Program-made: the position numbers and the translations under genes
NCBI GenBank assembly: GCA_958296445.1
Contig: OY282565.1
Location: 2,435,570-2,499,569, forward strand
From: an uncultured Dehalococcoidia bacterium
GTDB taxonomy: Bacteria > Chloroflexota > Dehalococcoidia > Lucifugimonadales > UBA3495
DNA: 64,000 nucleotides
Reading direction: 5' to 3'
The notes under the pieces: generated by a model
Told to the model about the DNA's origin: nothing
The model's input: the letters and a program-made list of their open reading frames with translations, nothing else
Databases searched by the model: none
Part shown: piece after piece, positions 1-6,945 of the stretch
Layout of the letters: each line of letters begins with the position of its first letter
Position numbering within the stretch: the stretch's first letter is position 1

Positions 1-75
1 CTTTTCCCAAGTGATGGGCCACACAATGGACTGGTATCGCCAACACTTGCCCGCACTAGGCTAGGGGTGGGGGTG

Positions 76-140
76 TCTGAATCGGGATTTTGCCGGATGG
101 GTAGGCTTTATCCCGGAAATCCGGTAAATTCTGATTCAGA
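76..140. repeat. Palindromic repeat, diverged copy
   Basis: The sequence begins TCTGAATC and ends with its inverted counterpart CTGATTCAGA at 131-140. It is a diverged copy of the better-preserved hairpin at 161-250 and lies left of the GxxExxY gene. Confidence 0.7.
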
Positions 141-160
141 CGAAAGATTACGGTAAACTG

Positions 161-250
161 TCTGAATCAGGATTCTCAGGATTAAAGGATTTACTGGATG
201 CGCAGGCAACTATCCAGTAAATCCTTAAATCCGGTAAATCCTGATTCAGA
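161..250. repeat. Palindromic repeat left of GxxExxY gene
   Basis: TCTGAATCAG at 161-170 pairs exactly with CTGATTCAGA at 241-250. Inside, the arms around 181-199 and 211-229 are also nearly reverse complementary, so the whole 90 bp can fold into one long hairpin. A related copy lies on the other side of the 271-660 gene. Confidence 0.85.
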
Positions 251-270
251 CAAATAGAGAGAGGAAAGTA

Positions 271-660
271 ATGAGAGACGAATTGACTTACCGCATAATT
301 GGCTGTGCTATGAAGGTGCATAGCACGCTTGGAAATGGGTTTCAGGAAGTCGTTTATCAGCGGTGCCTTGCTATTGAGATGGAGCGGGCTGGGCTAGATT
401 TCGGCAGGGAAGTGGAGCAGACTATCTACTATGACGGCATTGTTGTGGGTACGAGAAGGGCTGATTTTATTGTAGCCAATCGAGTCGTAGTTGAGCTAAA
501 AGCGTTGACGTCTTTGGACGAGGTTCATATTGCGCAGTCTAAAAACTACGTTGTGGCATATGGTTTCGCCATTGGTCTTTTAATCAATTTCGGAGCAAGG
601 AGTCTGGAATACAGACGGATATTCAACGATAAATTGCCTGAATCAGGATTTTCAGGATGA
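271..660 (+). CDS. GxxExxY family PD-(D/E)xK-like protein
   Basis: This 129-residue protein carries the family's name motif, GFQEVVY, near residue 25, and a later D..VVELKA segment that fits a PD-(D/E)xK nuclease core (ADF followed by ELK). The family is known as small, mobile, often repeat-associated proteins; the function is not settled and a nuclease role is inferred from the fold. The start follows an AGAGAGGAAAG purine run. The gene is flanked by related palindromic repeats, and its last residues (PESGFSG) are encoded by the first bases of the right-hand repeat, so the coding sequence ends inside the repeat. That arrangement suggests gene and repeats travelled together. The base composition is lower in GC than the neighbouring NHL gene. 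Confidence 0.85.
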   Translation: MRDELTYRIIGCAMKVHSTLGNGFQEVVYQRCLAIEMERAGLDFGREVEQTIYYDGIVVGTRRADFIVANRVVVELKALTSLDEVHIAQSKNYVVAYGFAIGLLINFGARSLEYRRIFNDKLPESGFSG

Positions 661-726
661 AGGGATTTATCGGATTTACCGGAAATCATCCTGGAAATCC
701 TTAAATCCGGTAAATCCTGATTCAGA
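638..726. repeat. Palindromic repeat right of GxxExxY gene
   Basis: It opens with CTGAATCAGGATT and closes with AATCCTGATTCAG, matching the termini of the 161-250 copy. The stop codon of the GxxExxY gene lies inside it. Confidence 0.85.
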
Positions 727-748
727 CAAAAGCCCCCGGCGTCCGCCG

Positions 749-1780
749 TTAGGCGCCGACTGCCCGCACCCGGTGGTTGTTGCTGTCGGCGATGTAGATG
801 TTGCCGCGGGCGTCTACGTCGGCCCCGTGGGGGCGATCCATAGCCGCGCCGGTGGCCGGGCCGCCGTCGCCTTCGCCGCCGCGCTGGCCGCCCGCGATGG
901 TGGTTACTATGCCGGTGGCGGCGTCAATCCGGCGGATGGCGTGGTTTTCGGTGTCCACCACCAGCAGGTTGCCGCCGTGGTCGCAGCGGATGGCCTTGGG
1001 GCCGCCCCAAGTGGCGGCGAGGGCCGAGCCGCCGTCGCCGGAGTAGCCAAACTCGCCGGTTCCGGCCAGGGTGGACATCACCCCGTTGGCGTCCACCTTG
1101 CGGATGCCGTTGCCTTCCCGCTCGGCGATGTAGGTGTTGCCCGCGCCGTCCATACACACCGCCCGGGCGCCCAGTATGGATGCCTCAAGCGCGGGCAAGC
1201 CATCGCCGTCGCGCCCCTTGGCGCCGTTGCCCGCGAAGGTGGCGATGACGCCCGACGCCAAATCTAGGCGGCGGATGCGCTGGTCTTGCACATCGGCAAT
1301 CAGCAGGCCGCCGCGCCCGTCGAGGAAGCAGTCGTTGGGTTCGCGGAACTGCGCCCGCGTCCCCGGCCCGCCGTCGCCGCCATAGCCGGGTTCGCCGGTT
1401 CCGGCCACGGTGCGGATAATGCCGGTGGCGGCGTCAATCTTGCGGATGACGTAGTTGAGCCGGTCAACGACATACACGTCGCCGTTGGCGTCCACCTGCA
1501 ACGAATAGGGCTGGTTGAAAGTCGCTTCGGTGGCCGGGCCGCCGTCGCCAGAGTAGCCCTCGGCCCCGGTTCCGGCGATGGTGGCGATAACGCCGGTAGC
1601 GGCGTCCACGCGGCGGACGCAATGGTTCATAGCCTCGGCCACATACAGGTTGCCCGCAGCGTCAAAGGCGCACATAAACGGCTCGCTGAGCAGCGCCGCG
1701 CCGGCCGGCCCGCCGTCGCCGGAATAGCCCCGCTCGCCCGCGCCAACGATGGTGGTTATGATGCCGGGTTGATGGGTCAT
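749..1780 (-). CDS. NHL-repeat beta-propeller protein
   Basis: Six tandem units follow the pattern TIAGTG.GYSGDGGPA..A....P, each followed by an NHL-type stretch such as GNLYVAEAMNHCVRRVDAATG. Six NHL blades normally close into a beta-propeller, a scaffold for binding proteins, ligands or RNA. I chose the ATG at 1780 rather than the longer reading from 1834, because AAAGGAG lies at the right distance upstream of 1780 and the extra 18 residues look unrelated. No signal peptide is seen, so the product is probably cytoplasmic, although homologous propellers are often secreted. Some GC-rich opposite-strand reading frames here are shadows of the repeats. The ligand cannot be deduced. Confidence 0.9.
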   Translation of the reverse strand: MTHQPGIITTIVGAGERGYSGDGGPAGAALLSEPFMCAFDAAGNLYVAEAMNHCVRRVDAATGVIATIAGTGAEGYSGDGGPATEATFNQPYSLQVDANGDVYVVDRLNYVIRKIDAATGIIRTVAGTGEPGYGGDGGPGTRAQFREPNDCFLDGRGGLLIADVQDQRIRRLDLASGVIATFAGNGAKGRDGDGLPALEASILGARAVCMDGAGNTYIAEREGNGIRKVDANGVMSTLAGTGEFGYSGDGGSALAATWGGPKAIRCDHGGNLLVVDTENHAIRRIDAATGIVTTIAGGQRGGEGDGGPATGAAMDRPHGADVDARGNIYIADSNNHRVRAVGA

Positions 1781-1907
1781 AGCGTTTGCTCCTTTGGAAA
1801 AACGCTTGGTTTTGTACGGGGCATTATAGGCCAAACTGGACAGGCGATTACATCAGTGCGTTCATTGCCGATTAAGCGGGCGGGGGATGTGCGTACCCCC
1901 GCCCGCC

Positions 1908-1970
1908 TTGCCATGCCGTGCCATACCCAGCCTTGCCCAGCCATGCCTAGCCCCGCCATGCCATGCCGTG
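1908..1970. repeat. Low-complexity CCATGCC-type run
   Basis: Irregular short repeats built on GCCATGCC, GCCTTGCC and CCCAGCC fill this intergenic stretch between the NHL gene and the phage-like cassette. No ORF or hairpin with terminator features is convincing. Confidence 0.6.
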
Positions 1971-1973
1971 ATG

Positions 1974-2570
1974 TTAAGCGTCGGTTCCAGTTATCGAAAC
2001 CACCTTGAACCTTCCGAAGCTACCGGACTTTTCAGGTCGCCAATCGCCCAGGCCGATACGCCGCCCCGCGATGTCCAACCACCTCTCAAGCCTGCTATGG
2101 TCAACCAGCTCCTCGTCAAAGTCAACCTTGAAAGTACACTCCCATGGAAGATTGAATTGCGCCCGCGTCCGAGGACGCCGTTTGCGTTGGACTACAACGA
2201 CGGTAGTGAATTGCGCGTTCCGGCAAATGGCCTCAATGCTGTTTCCGTAGCGTTCTTTGTCATACCTGAAGTCGGCATCGAGAACAACCAAACCTTCCCG
2301 AACAGCAGGGCCTTCCTTGGTTTTCCTAGCTGCCGTTTCGATGCAAGACCGGATGGCGGTTACGGGGATGGTAGGCTCCGATCCCTTGAGCCAAAGCGAG
2401 ACGTAGGTTTCGAGTTCTCGCAACCGGGCTTCATCGGATTCGGTGAGGTTGCGACTACCCTTGCTAATGATGGTCTCGATTTCCGCTTTCTGAGGGGATT
2501 TGGAGTAAGCGGAGTCTCCATTGTGCATAAGGATGGGGGACTCCCCAACGATTTTGACCGTGGATTCCAT
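1974..2570 (-). CDS. Phage-like RAMP-type hypothetical protein
   Basis: This is a 198-residue protein of uncertain function. The N-terminus reads KIVGESPILMHNG, and the C-terminus has a glycine/aromatic loop GRRIGLGDWRPEKSGSFGRF. As I recall, the pairing of an N-terminal LMHN strand with a C-terminal G.GDWRP..GRF loop occurs in small phage-encoded proteins, and it resembles the first strand and glycine-rich loop of RAMP (Cas7-like) folds; both links are inference. A middle segment (IPVTAIRSCIETAAR) could be the RAMP-like helix. The start is ATG with AGGAG ten bases upstream. It is the last gene of a three-gene minus-strand cassette with an HNH gene and a small membrane protein, and overlaps the HNH reading frame by 211 bp. 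Confidence 0.6.
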   Translation of the reverse strand: MESTVKIVGESPILMHNGDSAYSKSPQKAEIETIISKGSRNLTESDEARLRELETYVSLWLKGSEPTIPVTAIRSCIETAARKTKEGPAVREGLVVLDADFRYDKERYGNSIEAICRNAQFTTVVVVQRKRRPRTRAQFNLPWECTFKVDFDEELVDHSRLERWLDIAGRRIGLGDWRPEKSGSFGRFKVVSITGTDA

Positions 2571-2884
2571 GTGTTCTCATCTCCTGTTTTGTAAGTTTCT
2601 GCGATTGCTGATTCAAAGGCGGCTTTTAATTCCCATTCCTTGCCTTGGAATCGCCGCAGGGTGGTTGCCAAGTGATGGCAGAATTTGCATAGAGCCGTCA
2701 AGTCATCTGCCGTGGTCTGTTCCGGCAACGGATATGTCATTGCCCAATGGTGGGCGTGTTCCGCCGGATTTATCCCGCAGAGCTGGCACTTGTAGTCGGA
2801 ACGGACAAAGGCTTCGGTTCTCGCTTTCAAATACTGCGGATGGAAGTAGTCGTATTTCGCATTCCGGTTTTTTCTTTTAGCCAA
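2360..2884 (-). CDS. HNH endonuclease domain protein
   Basis: A compact HNH/zinc domain is visible: CQLC, then AEHAHHWAM, then ALCKFCHH, giving two CxxC pairs around the HH active-site region. The TTG start at 2884 is preferred to the longer TTG at 2956 because AGGAGGG lies seven bases upstream; the product is then 174 residues. Such proteins commonly act as nicking or packaging nucleases in phages and mobile elements. The last ~70 residues overlap the next gene in another frame and look low in information, so the original stop may have been lost by a small frameshift near the downstream ribosome-binding site. The cassette context suggests phage origin. Confidence 0.75.
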   Translation of the reverse strand: MAKRKNRNAKYDYFHPQYLKARTEAFVRSDYKCQLCGINPAEHAHHWAMTYPLPEQTTADDLTALCKFCHHLATTLRRFQGKEWELKAAFESAIAETYKTGDENTWNPRSKSLGSPPSLCTMETPLTPNPLRKRKSRPSLARVVATSPNPMKPGCENSKPTSRFGSRDRSLPSP

Positions 2885-2959
2885 TGGCTGCCCTCCTGCC
2901 TTGGCCAAGAACAAGCCGGGCAGGCCGTCTTGGCCCAAATTCACGCTGCCTGCCAAAGA

Positions 2960-3103
2960 CTACCGGCGAAATAGAAACCAGAATAGACCAGCCAACCCCA
3001 AAGGCGCAGTAAGCCAGAACCAGGGGGAGGTTAGAATCTGGATTGCGACGTGCAGTGCCACGGCTACCCCGACAACCATGATGGCCGCAACGAATGGATG
3101 CAT
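2960..3103 (-). CDS. Small two-helix membrane protein
   Basis: This short reading frame encodes 47 residues starting MHPFVAAIMVVG. Residues about 4-22 and 27-44 form two hydrophobic segments separated by a short turn, and the C-terminus is FLFRR. TTGGAGGAAATC immediately precedes the ATG at 3103; an in-frame ATG at 3130 would add nine residues but has no ribosome-binding site. It heads a minus-strand cassette with the HNH and RAMP-like genes. A holin-like or membrane-anchoring role is possible but not shown. Confidence 0.6.
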   Translation of the reverse strand: MHPFVAAIMVVGVAVALHVAIQILTSPWFWLTAPLGLAGLFWFLFRR

Positions 3104-3179
3104 GATTTCCTCCAAGTTAAATTTGCCCATCAGCGCGGTGAACGCAAAAGTGGGCTACAAGTAATGCTTGGAGGAGGGG

Positions 3180-3653
3180 CTATTCCAATTGAGGAACTGC
3201 GCCAGATAAACCGGCCGGGTTGAGCGCGGCTATCCGACGAGGAGCGAAAAGGAGGGGAGGGTTACCTGCTCTGGCGAGACAAAGGGGATAGGCCAACACA
3301 AAATTCGAGGACAACGAAATAAGGCGGCGCAACCGCGGCAGAATTTCGGAATCAGCAGGGCGGGCCGTTATTGAATGCATACACCAGCGGCCAAAGGCGG
3401 CGATGTAGCGCAACGCCAAGGCGATGGCGAAGGTTAAGGCAAGGATTTTGCCGAAGGGGATAAGCAGGGGAATCAAGGCCCCATACATAGGCTGCCATTC
3501 GGGCGAGCCTGTAGCCGCCAACAACAGACAACAAAATAGAGCAGGCATCAAGACGCAGGCTGCCGTGATTAGCACCAGCAAATACCTGCCCAATATGCCG
3601 ACTTCGCGGCCCGATGCTCCCAAGCTATCCAATATGTCACGGACTGGCATCAT
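3180..3653 (-). CDS. Small integral membrane protein, paralogue A
   Basis: The product is about 157 residues from MMPVRDILDSLG, with hydrophobic segments near residues 22-47 and 57-80 and a third weaker one near 108-120. The region upstream of this start in the same frame is poorly conserved in style, so the ATG pair at 3653/3650 is preferred. It is a paralogue of the protein at 5402-5902: both have an FG(R/H)WC segment after the second helix and end in AGLSGA.P.LE. It follows the 3784-4335 and 4363-5229 genes on the same strand and may be cotranscribed with them. The function is unknown. Confidence 0.65.
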   Translation of the reverse strand: MMPVRDILDSLGASGREVGILGRYLLVLITAACVLMPALFCCLLLAATGSPEWQPMYGALIPLLIPFGKILALTFAIALALRYIAAFGRWCMHSITARPADSEILPRLRRLISLSSNFVLAYPLCLARAGNPPLLFAPRRIAALNPAGLSGAVPQLE

Positions 3654-3783
3654 AAACCTACTGTAGCATAGGCAGACAAAGACGTCAACGCAGAGAGTAT
3701 CATGTTGCCGGTTTGCCAAGCAGGGGATGGCTTCCCCTGCTTGGCCCGGCATCCGACAGAAAGCAGAAACGCGGAGTATGCGC

Positions 3784-4335
3784 TTACTCCCGGTCAACGC
3801 ATTCGGCGACCAGAGACTGCGGCGGATCGCCGGAGATTGGCGGCCATACGCTGACCACTAGGCGGATGTCGTCGGACAGGAGGGCGTCGGGTATTTTGAC
3901 TTTGACGTAGAATTCGGAATCGGTGACTTGGTATTCGTCGGGATTGGCGAACAGGTCGGAGCTGTCGCTGTCGAACCGCGAGGACATATATCGCGGCCAG
4001 ATGGATGCCACGGTTTCCAACCGCGAATCGTCTTCGGAGATTTGTTTCAGGTTGCTCATGTTGAACGCCGGCCAAATGTAGCCGTCGGCGTTGCCGGAGC
4101 GGGCGTCGTGTATCCGCTCGCCGTCTTTCGTCCGGCCGCGCATAACTAGGTAGCCGTCGGCGGTTATGCTGGGTTTCTGCTCCCATTCGATTTTGTCCTG
4201 CGACGCTACGGCGCAACCGGAAAGAATCAGGTCGGGGTTGCATCCCCGGCCCCGCCTCGCGCCGGTAGAGGCGAGCAGCAGTATGGCGATCGCCGTCAGC
4301 ATAACGGCGGTCAGCGCGAATTTTTGGATAGTCAT
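3784..4335 (-). CDS. Secreted or membrane-anchored hypothetical protein
   Basis: The protein is 183 residues. An N-terminal hydrophobic stretch (FALTAVMLTAIAILLLAST, residues 6-24) looks like a signal peptide or anchor, followed by a hydrophilic domain rich in Asp and Ser. No lipobox is clear. AGGAGAG lies eight bases upstream of the ATG. The gene starts 27 bp after the DUF4328 gene and precedes membrane paralogue A, so the three probably form an operon. I recognise no family. A longer reading frame on the same strand (3794-4447) overlaps it but is an Arg-rich shadow. Confidence 0.7.
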   Translation of the reverse strand: MTIQKFALTAVMLTAIAILLLASTGARRGRGCNPDLILSGCAVASQDKIEWEQKPSITADGYLVMRGRTKDGERIHDARSGNADGYIWPAFNMSNLKQISEDDSRLETVASIWPRYMSSRFDSDSSDLFANPDEYQVTDSEFYVKVKIPDALLSDDIRLVVSVWPPISGDPPQSLVAECVDRE

Positions 4336-4362
4336 GGCAGTTTCTCTCCTGATTTCCGCGGG

Positions 4363-5229
4363 CTAAAAAGCGCTGCTGGAACGGCAGCGATGGCAAATGC
4401 CGTAGGCCAGATCTTGGGCGGCCATCGCGTTCCGGCACTTGGGGCATCGCGGGTTTTGGGATGGCTGCGCCGGGGGCGCCAGGTTTCCCGCCGAGACCGG
4501 AGGGTTAGGGCCTTGCGCCGTTTCCGTAACCTCGCCTTCCGTAATTGCCCCTTCCTCGATGAGGGTCTGATAGACCAAGTGTTTCTTATCCTGGTTCGAC
4601 GTTATTCGCCGCATCAGGATAACGACCAGGACGAGGGCAACCGTCCCAATCGCATCGGACGCCACAGAGCGATAGCCGGACACGATTAGGTCGCTCACGG
4701 TCGCGTCGCTGGAAAATAAAACAGACAAGCTGTTGGCTGCCCATAACGACAGCAGCCACGCCCCCCACCAAGGGCCCAGCAGCCGGGATGTCGGCGAATC
4801 AGTCCAGGCGTCCGGGTTTTTGGCGTCAATTTCCGGGTAGCTGCCCTTCCAGATTTCTTTCATTACCTGGTACGGCCGGAACAGCCATGCAAAGGGAATG
4901 AACCACCAGCCTACGGCCCAGCCGGGGGAGAACCGCTGCTCGCGCACTCCCAACCGGGCCAGGTTGTCGGACGCCCGGCGAATCCAGACGAGGAATGCGA
5001 TGGCGGCGGCCACGAAAGCTGTGCTATACAGCAGCCCGATAGCCCTCTGCCGGTTGTCGTTGCTGACGGCCTCGGCATCGGATACGAACTCGCCGCTGTT
5101 TATGCGTTGCAGCAGGCCAATCTCGGCGATGGTCGAAATGATGGAGGCTATGGCGATGAGGCCAAATACCGCCAGAAAGAAAGTGGCCCAATTGGCCCGG
5201 CTTTTAGCGGGCCGGTATTGCTGTTTCAT
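4363..5229 (-). CDS. DUF4328 membrane protein with zinc ribbon
   Basis: Residues about 15-125 carry the DUF4328 signature FSPGWAVGWWFIPFAWLFRP followed by YQVMKEIWKGS. Hydrophobic segments lie near residues 15-40, 63-83, 103-120 and 153-215. After a Pro-rich linker the C-terminus ends in a zinc-ribbon-like CPKC...CHRC. Members of this family are uncharacterised membrane proteins. The start ATG follows a GGAGGAAA sequence (5229 onward on the minus strand). It leads a minus-strand operon with the 3784-4335 and 3180-3653 genes. The ribbon suggests self-association or contact with another protein, but that is inference. Confidence 0.85.
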   Translation of the reverse strand: MKQQYRPAKSRANWATFFLAVFGLIAIASIISTIAEIGLLQRINSGEFVSDAEAVSNDNRQRAIGLLYSTAFVAAAIAFLVWIRRASDNLARLGVREQRFSPGWAVGWWFIPFAWLFRPYQVMKEIWKGSYPEIDAKNPDAWTDSPTSRLLGPWWGAWLLSLWAANSLSVLFSSDATVSDLIVSGYRSVASDAIGTVALVLVVILMRRITSNQDKKHLVYQTLIEEGAITEGEVTETAQGPNPPVSAGNLAPPAQPSQNPRCPKCRNAMAAQDLAYGICHRCRSSSAF

Positions 5230-5401
5230 TTTTCCTCCTTCTCTTAGGGGCGCAGCCCATCCCGGACAGCTTGCTCCGCCGGTTTCGGGCGCAACGATGC
5301 GCTGAACCGGAAAGGGCGGGCCGGGAGCGTCAAAAGCCGCGGTTTATCAGCAACACCGTGCCGGGTTGCGGATGTGGCCGCGGCTTACGCAGAGAAGGGG
5401 G

Positions 5402-5902
5402 TTATTCCAGCAGAGGGGCGGCGCCGGATAATCCGGCTGCGGTGGGCGCAGCCGTCCGGCGAGTAGAGGAAAGACGCGGGGGTGCGCCCGTCCAGGCAAA
5501 ACAGGGCCGGGCGGCGCGGTTGGGGGATGCCCACAGGGGTGATGCCAAGGCGGCAAGGCGGCGCACCAGCGGCGGCAGCCGGAAACCGGCCGGCCGCGCG
5601 GCCCCCTGCGAAAGGCACCAATGCCCGAAGCAGGCGATTGCCGGGCACAGGATTGCCAACATAACCAGCCCGGCCACGCCGATAAGTGCCGGCGCAACGC
5701 TGAGCGAATCTGCCAGGCCGGCGGTAAAGTTGAGGGCAGGCTCCCACGCCGATGCCCCAAGCAACGGATACGCCGCCAAGCCAAAGACGCCAAGGAGGGC
5801 CAGGCAGATTACCGGAATGCCCAGCAAAAACACCAGAGAATACAGGCCGAGAGAGCGGCTTGCAAACCCTGAAAGGCCGGATATGCGGGATATTTGTTTC
5901 AT
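5402..5902 (-). CDS. Small integral membrane protein, paralogue B
   Basis: The product is 166 residues from MKQISRISGLSG. Two long hydrophobic regions (about residues 18-45 and 65-93) are followed by a basic, Pro-rich tail. It shares with the 3180-3653 protein the FG(H/R)WC segment and the C-terminal GLSGA.P.LE ending, so the pair arose by duplication on either side of the DUF4328 cassette. A TTG start 36 bp upstream is possible, since neither start has a strong ribosome-binding site. The function is unknown. Confidence 0.6.
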   Translation of the reverse strand: MKQISRISGLSGFASRSLGLYSLVFLLGIPVICLALLGVFGLAAYPLLGASAWEPALNFTAGLADSLSVAPALIGVAGLVMLAILCPAIACFGHWCLSQGAARPAGFRLPPLVRRLAALASPLWASPNRAARPCFAWTGAPPRLSSTRRTAAPTAAGLSGAAPLLE

Positions 5903-5971
5903 TGGAACAAATTTACCACAAGCGCGGCGCAAGGTCAACGGGTGGCCGCCACTGAGACGATTGCGAAATTA

Positions 5972-6415
5972 CTAACGCTCACGGGTCAGCCGCCGCCAGC
6001 GGTTGCGCTGCTCACGGGTTTCGGGGGTGAAATCCGGGGGCGGCGGTTCGGTGCGGACGCGCTCTAGTTCGGGCAGCAGGGCTTTGACCGCGTTCAGGTA
6101 TGCTGCTACAGAATCCGTAGCCAGCCAGTTTTCGTAAAAGTTGACGTGCAAGGACTGGGCCGCCCCGAAAGAAATGAACAGGTCGGGGCGGCCCTGCTCG
6201 TCGGCGATTTGCTGGGCAACGTCAATTATTAAGCTGTGGCCTCGGTGGTTCCAGCCCCGTTCCTCGGCTACGGCCTTCAGGGCCTGGGCGGCGGCGCCCC
6301 AGCCCTTTTCCGACGCTTGGATGTTGTTTCGTCGCCGCAGATAATTGTCGGCTTGGCCGATGCACCAGCGGCTCATTTCCGCGTACTTGCTGGATTCCTG
6401 ATGGTTCGATTCCAT
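5972..6415 (-). CDS. PaREP1/HEPN-like helical protein, copy 1
   Basis: This is a 147-residue all-helical protein beginning MESNHQESSKYAEMSRW. The pattern of an N-terminal helix (QADNYLRRRN), a K.W.AAAQALKAVAE helix, GHSLII and a C-terminal SLHVNFYENWL...YLNAVKALLP resembles PaREP1/PaREP8 proteins, which are HEPN-like; the assignment rests on pattern, not a search. The copy at 6479-6922 is about 85-90% identical by eye and includes the same upstream bases (GGCAAGGGGCCAAAAGC), so this is a recent tandem duplication. A longer in-frame start at 6469 is rejected because the duplicated start is at 6415. A third, more distant relative is at 42150-42662. Confidence 0.7.
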   Translation of the reverse strand: MESNHQESSKYAEMSRWCIGQADNYLRRRNNIQASEKGWGAAAQALKAVAEERGWNHRGHSLIIDVAQQIADEQGRPDLFISFGAAQSLHVNFYENWLATDSVAAYLNAVKALLPELERVRTEPPPPDFTPETREQRNRWRRLTRER

Positions 6416-6478
6416 GCTTTTGGCCCCTTGCCAAAAGTTTACTGGGCCGCGCCTGCCTCTTTTCGGCACCCAAACCGG

Positions 6479-6922
6479 CTAACGCTCACGGGTCAGCCGC
6501 CGCCAGCGGTTGTGCTGCTCGCGGGTTTCGGGGGTGAAGTCCGGGGGCGGCGGTTCGGCGCGGACGCGCTCCAGCTCGGGCAGGAGCGTTTTGACCGCGT
6601 TCAGATATATCTCTATAACGTCCGAATCCAGCCAGTTTTCGTAAAAATTGACGTGCAACGCTTGGGCCAATCCAAACATAGCAACCAAGTCCGGGCGGCC
6701 CTGTTCGTCGGCTACTTGCTTGGCGATGTCAACTATCAGGCTGTGGCCGCTATGGTTCCAGCCCCGTTCCTCGGCTACGGACTTTAGGGCCTGGGCGGCG
6801 GCGGCCCAGCCCTTTTCCGATGCTTGGATGTTGTTTCGCCGCCGCAGGTAATTGTCGGCCTGGCCGATGCACCAGCGGCTCATTTCCGCGTACTTGTTGG
6901 ATTCCTGATGGTTCGATTCCAT
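6479..6922 (-). CDS. PaREP1/HEPN-like helical protein, copy 2
   Basis: It is the same length (147 residues) and nearly the same sequence as the 5972-6415 gene, sharing the identical end PPDFTPETREQ and RWRRLTRER. Differences cluster in the middle helix (VDIAKQVADEQ versus IDVAQQIADEQ) and before the last helix (DVIEIYL versus DSVAAYL). AAGGGG precedes the ATG. It sits 23 bp downstream of the polysaccharide deacetylase stop. HEPN proteins often act as RNases or substrate-binding helical bundles; no R.4-6H catalytic motif is clear, so no activity is assigned. Confidence 0.7.
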   Translation of the reverse strand: MESNHQESNKYAEMSRWCIGQADNYLRRRNNIQASEKGWAAAAQALKSVAEERGWNHSGHSLIVDIAKQVADEQGRPDLVAMFGLAQALHVNFYENWLDSDVIEIYLNAVKTLLPELERVRAEPPPPDFTPETREQHNRWRRLTRER

Positions 6923-6945
6923 GCTTTTGGCCCCTTGCCGGGGGG

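Noticed and set aside
773-1267. Long + strand frames over the NHL gene
   Set aside because: They arise from the GC-rich NHL repeats read in antisense and have no coding features.
1908-1970. CCATGCC-type run as a regulatory array
   Set aside because: Irregular units, no conserved spacing and no link to a neighbouring regulator.
3794-4447. 217-residue Arg-rich frame over the secreted hypothetical gene
   Set aside because: It lacks a ribosome-binding site and is low in information; the frame at 3784-4335 has a signal peptide and a good RBS.
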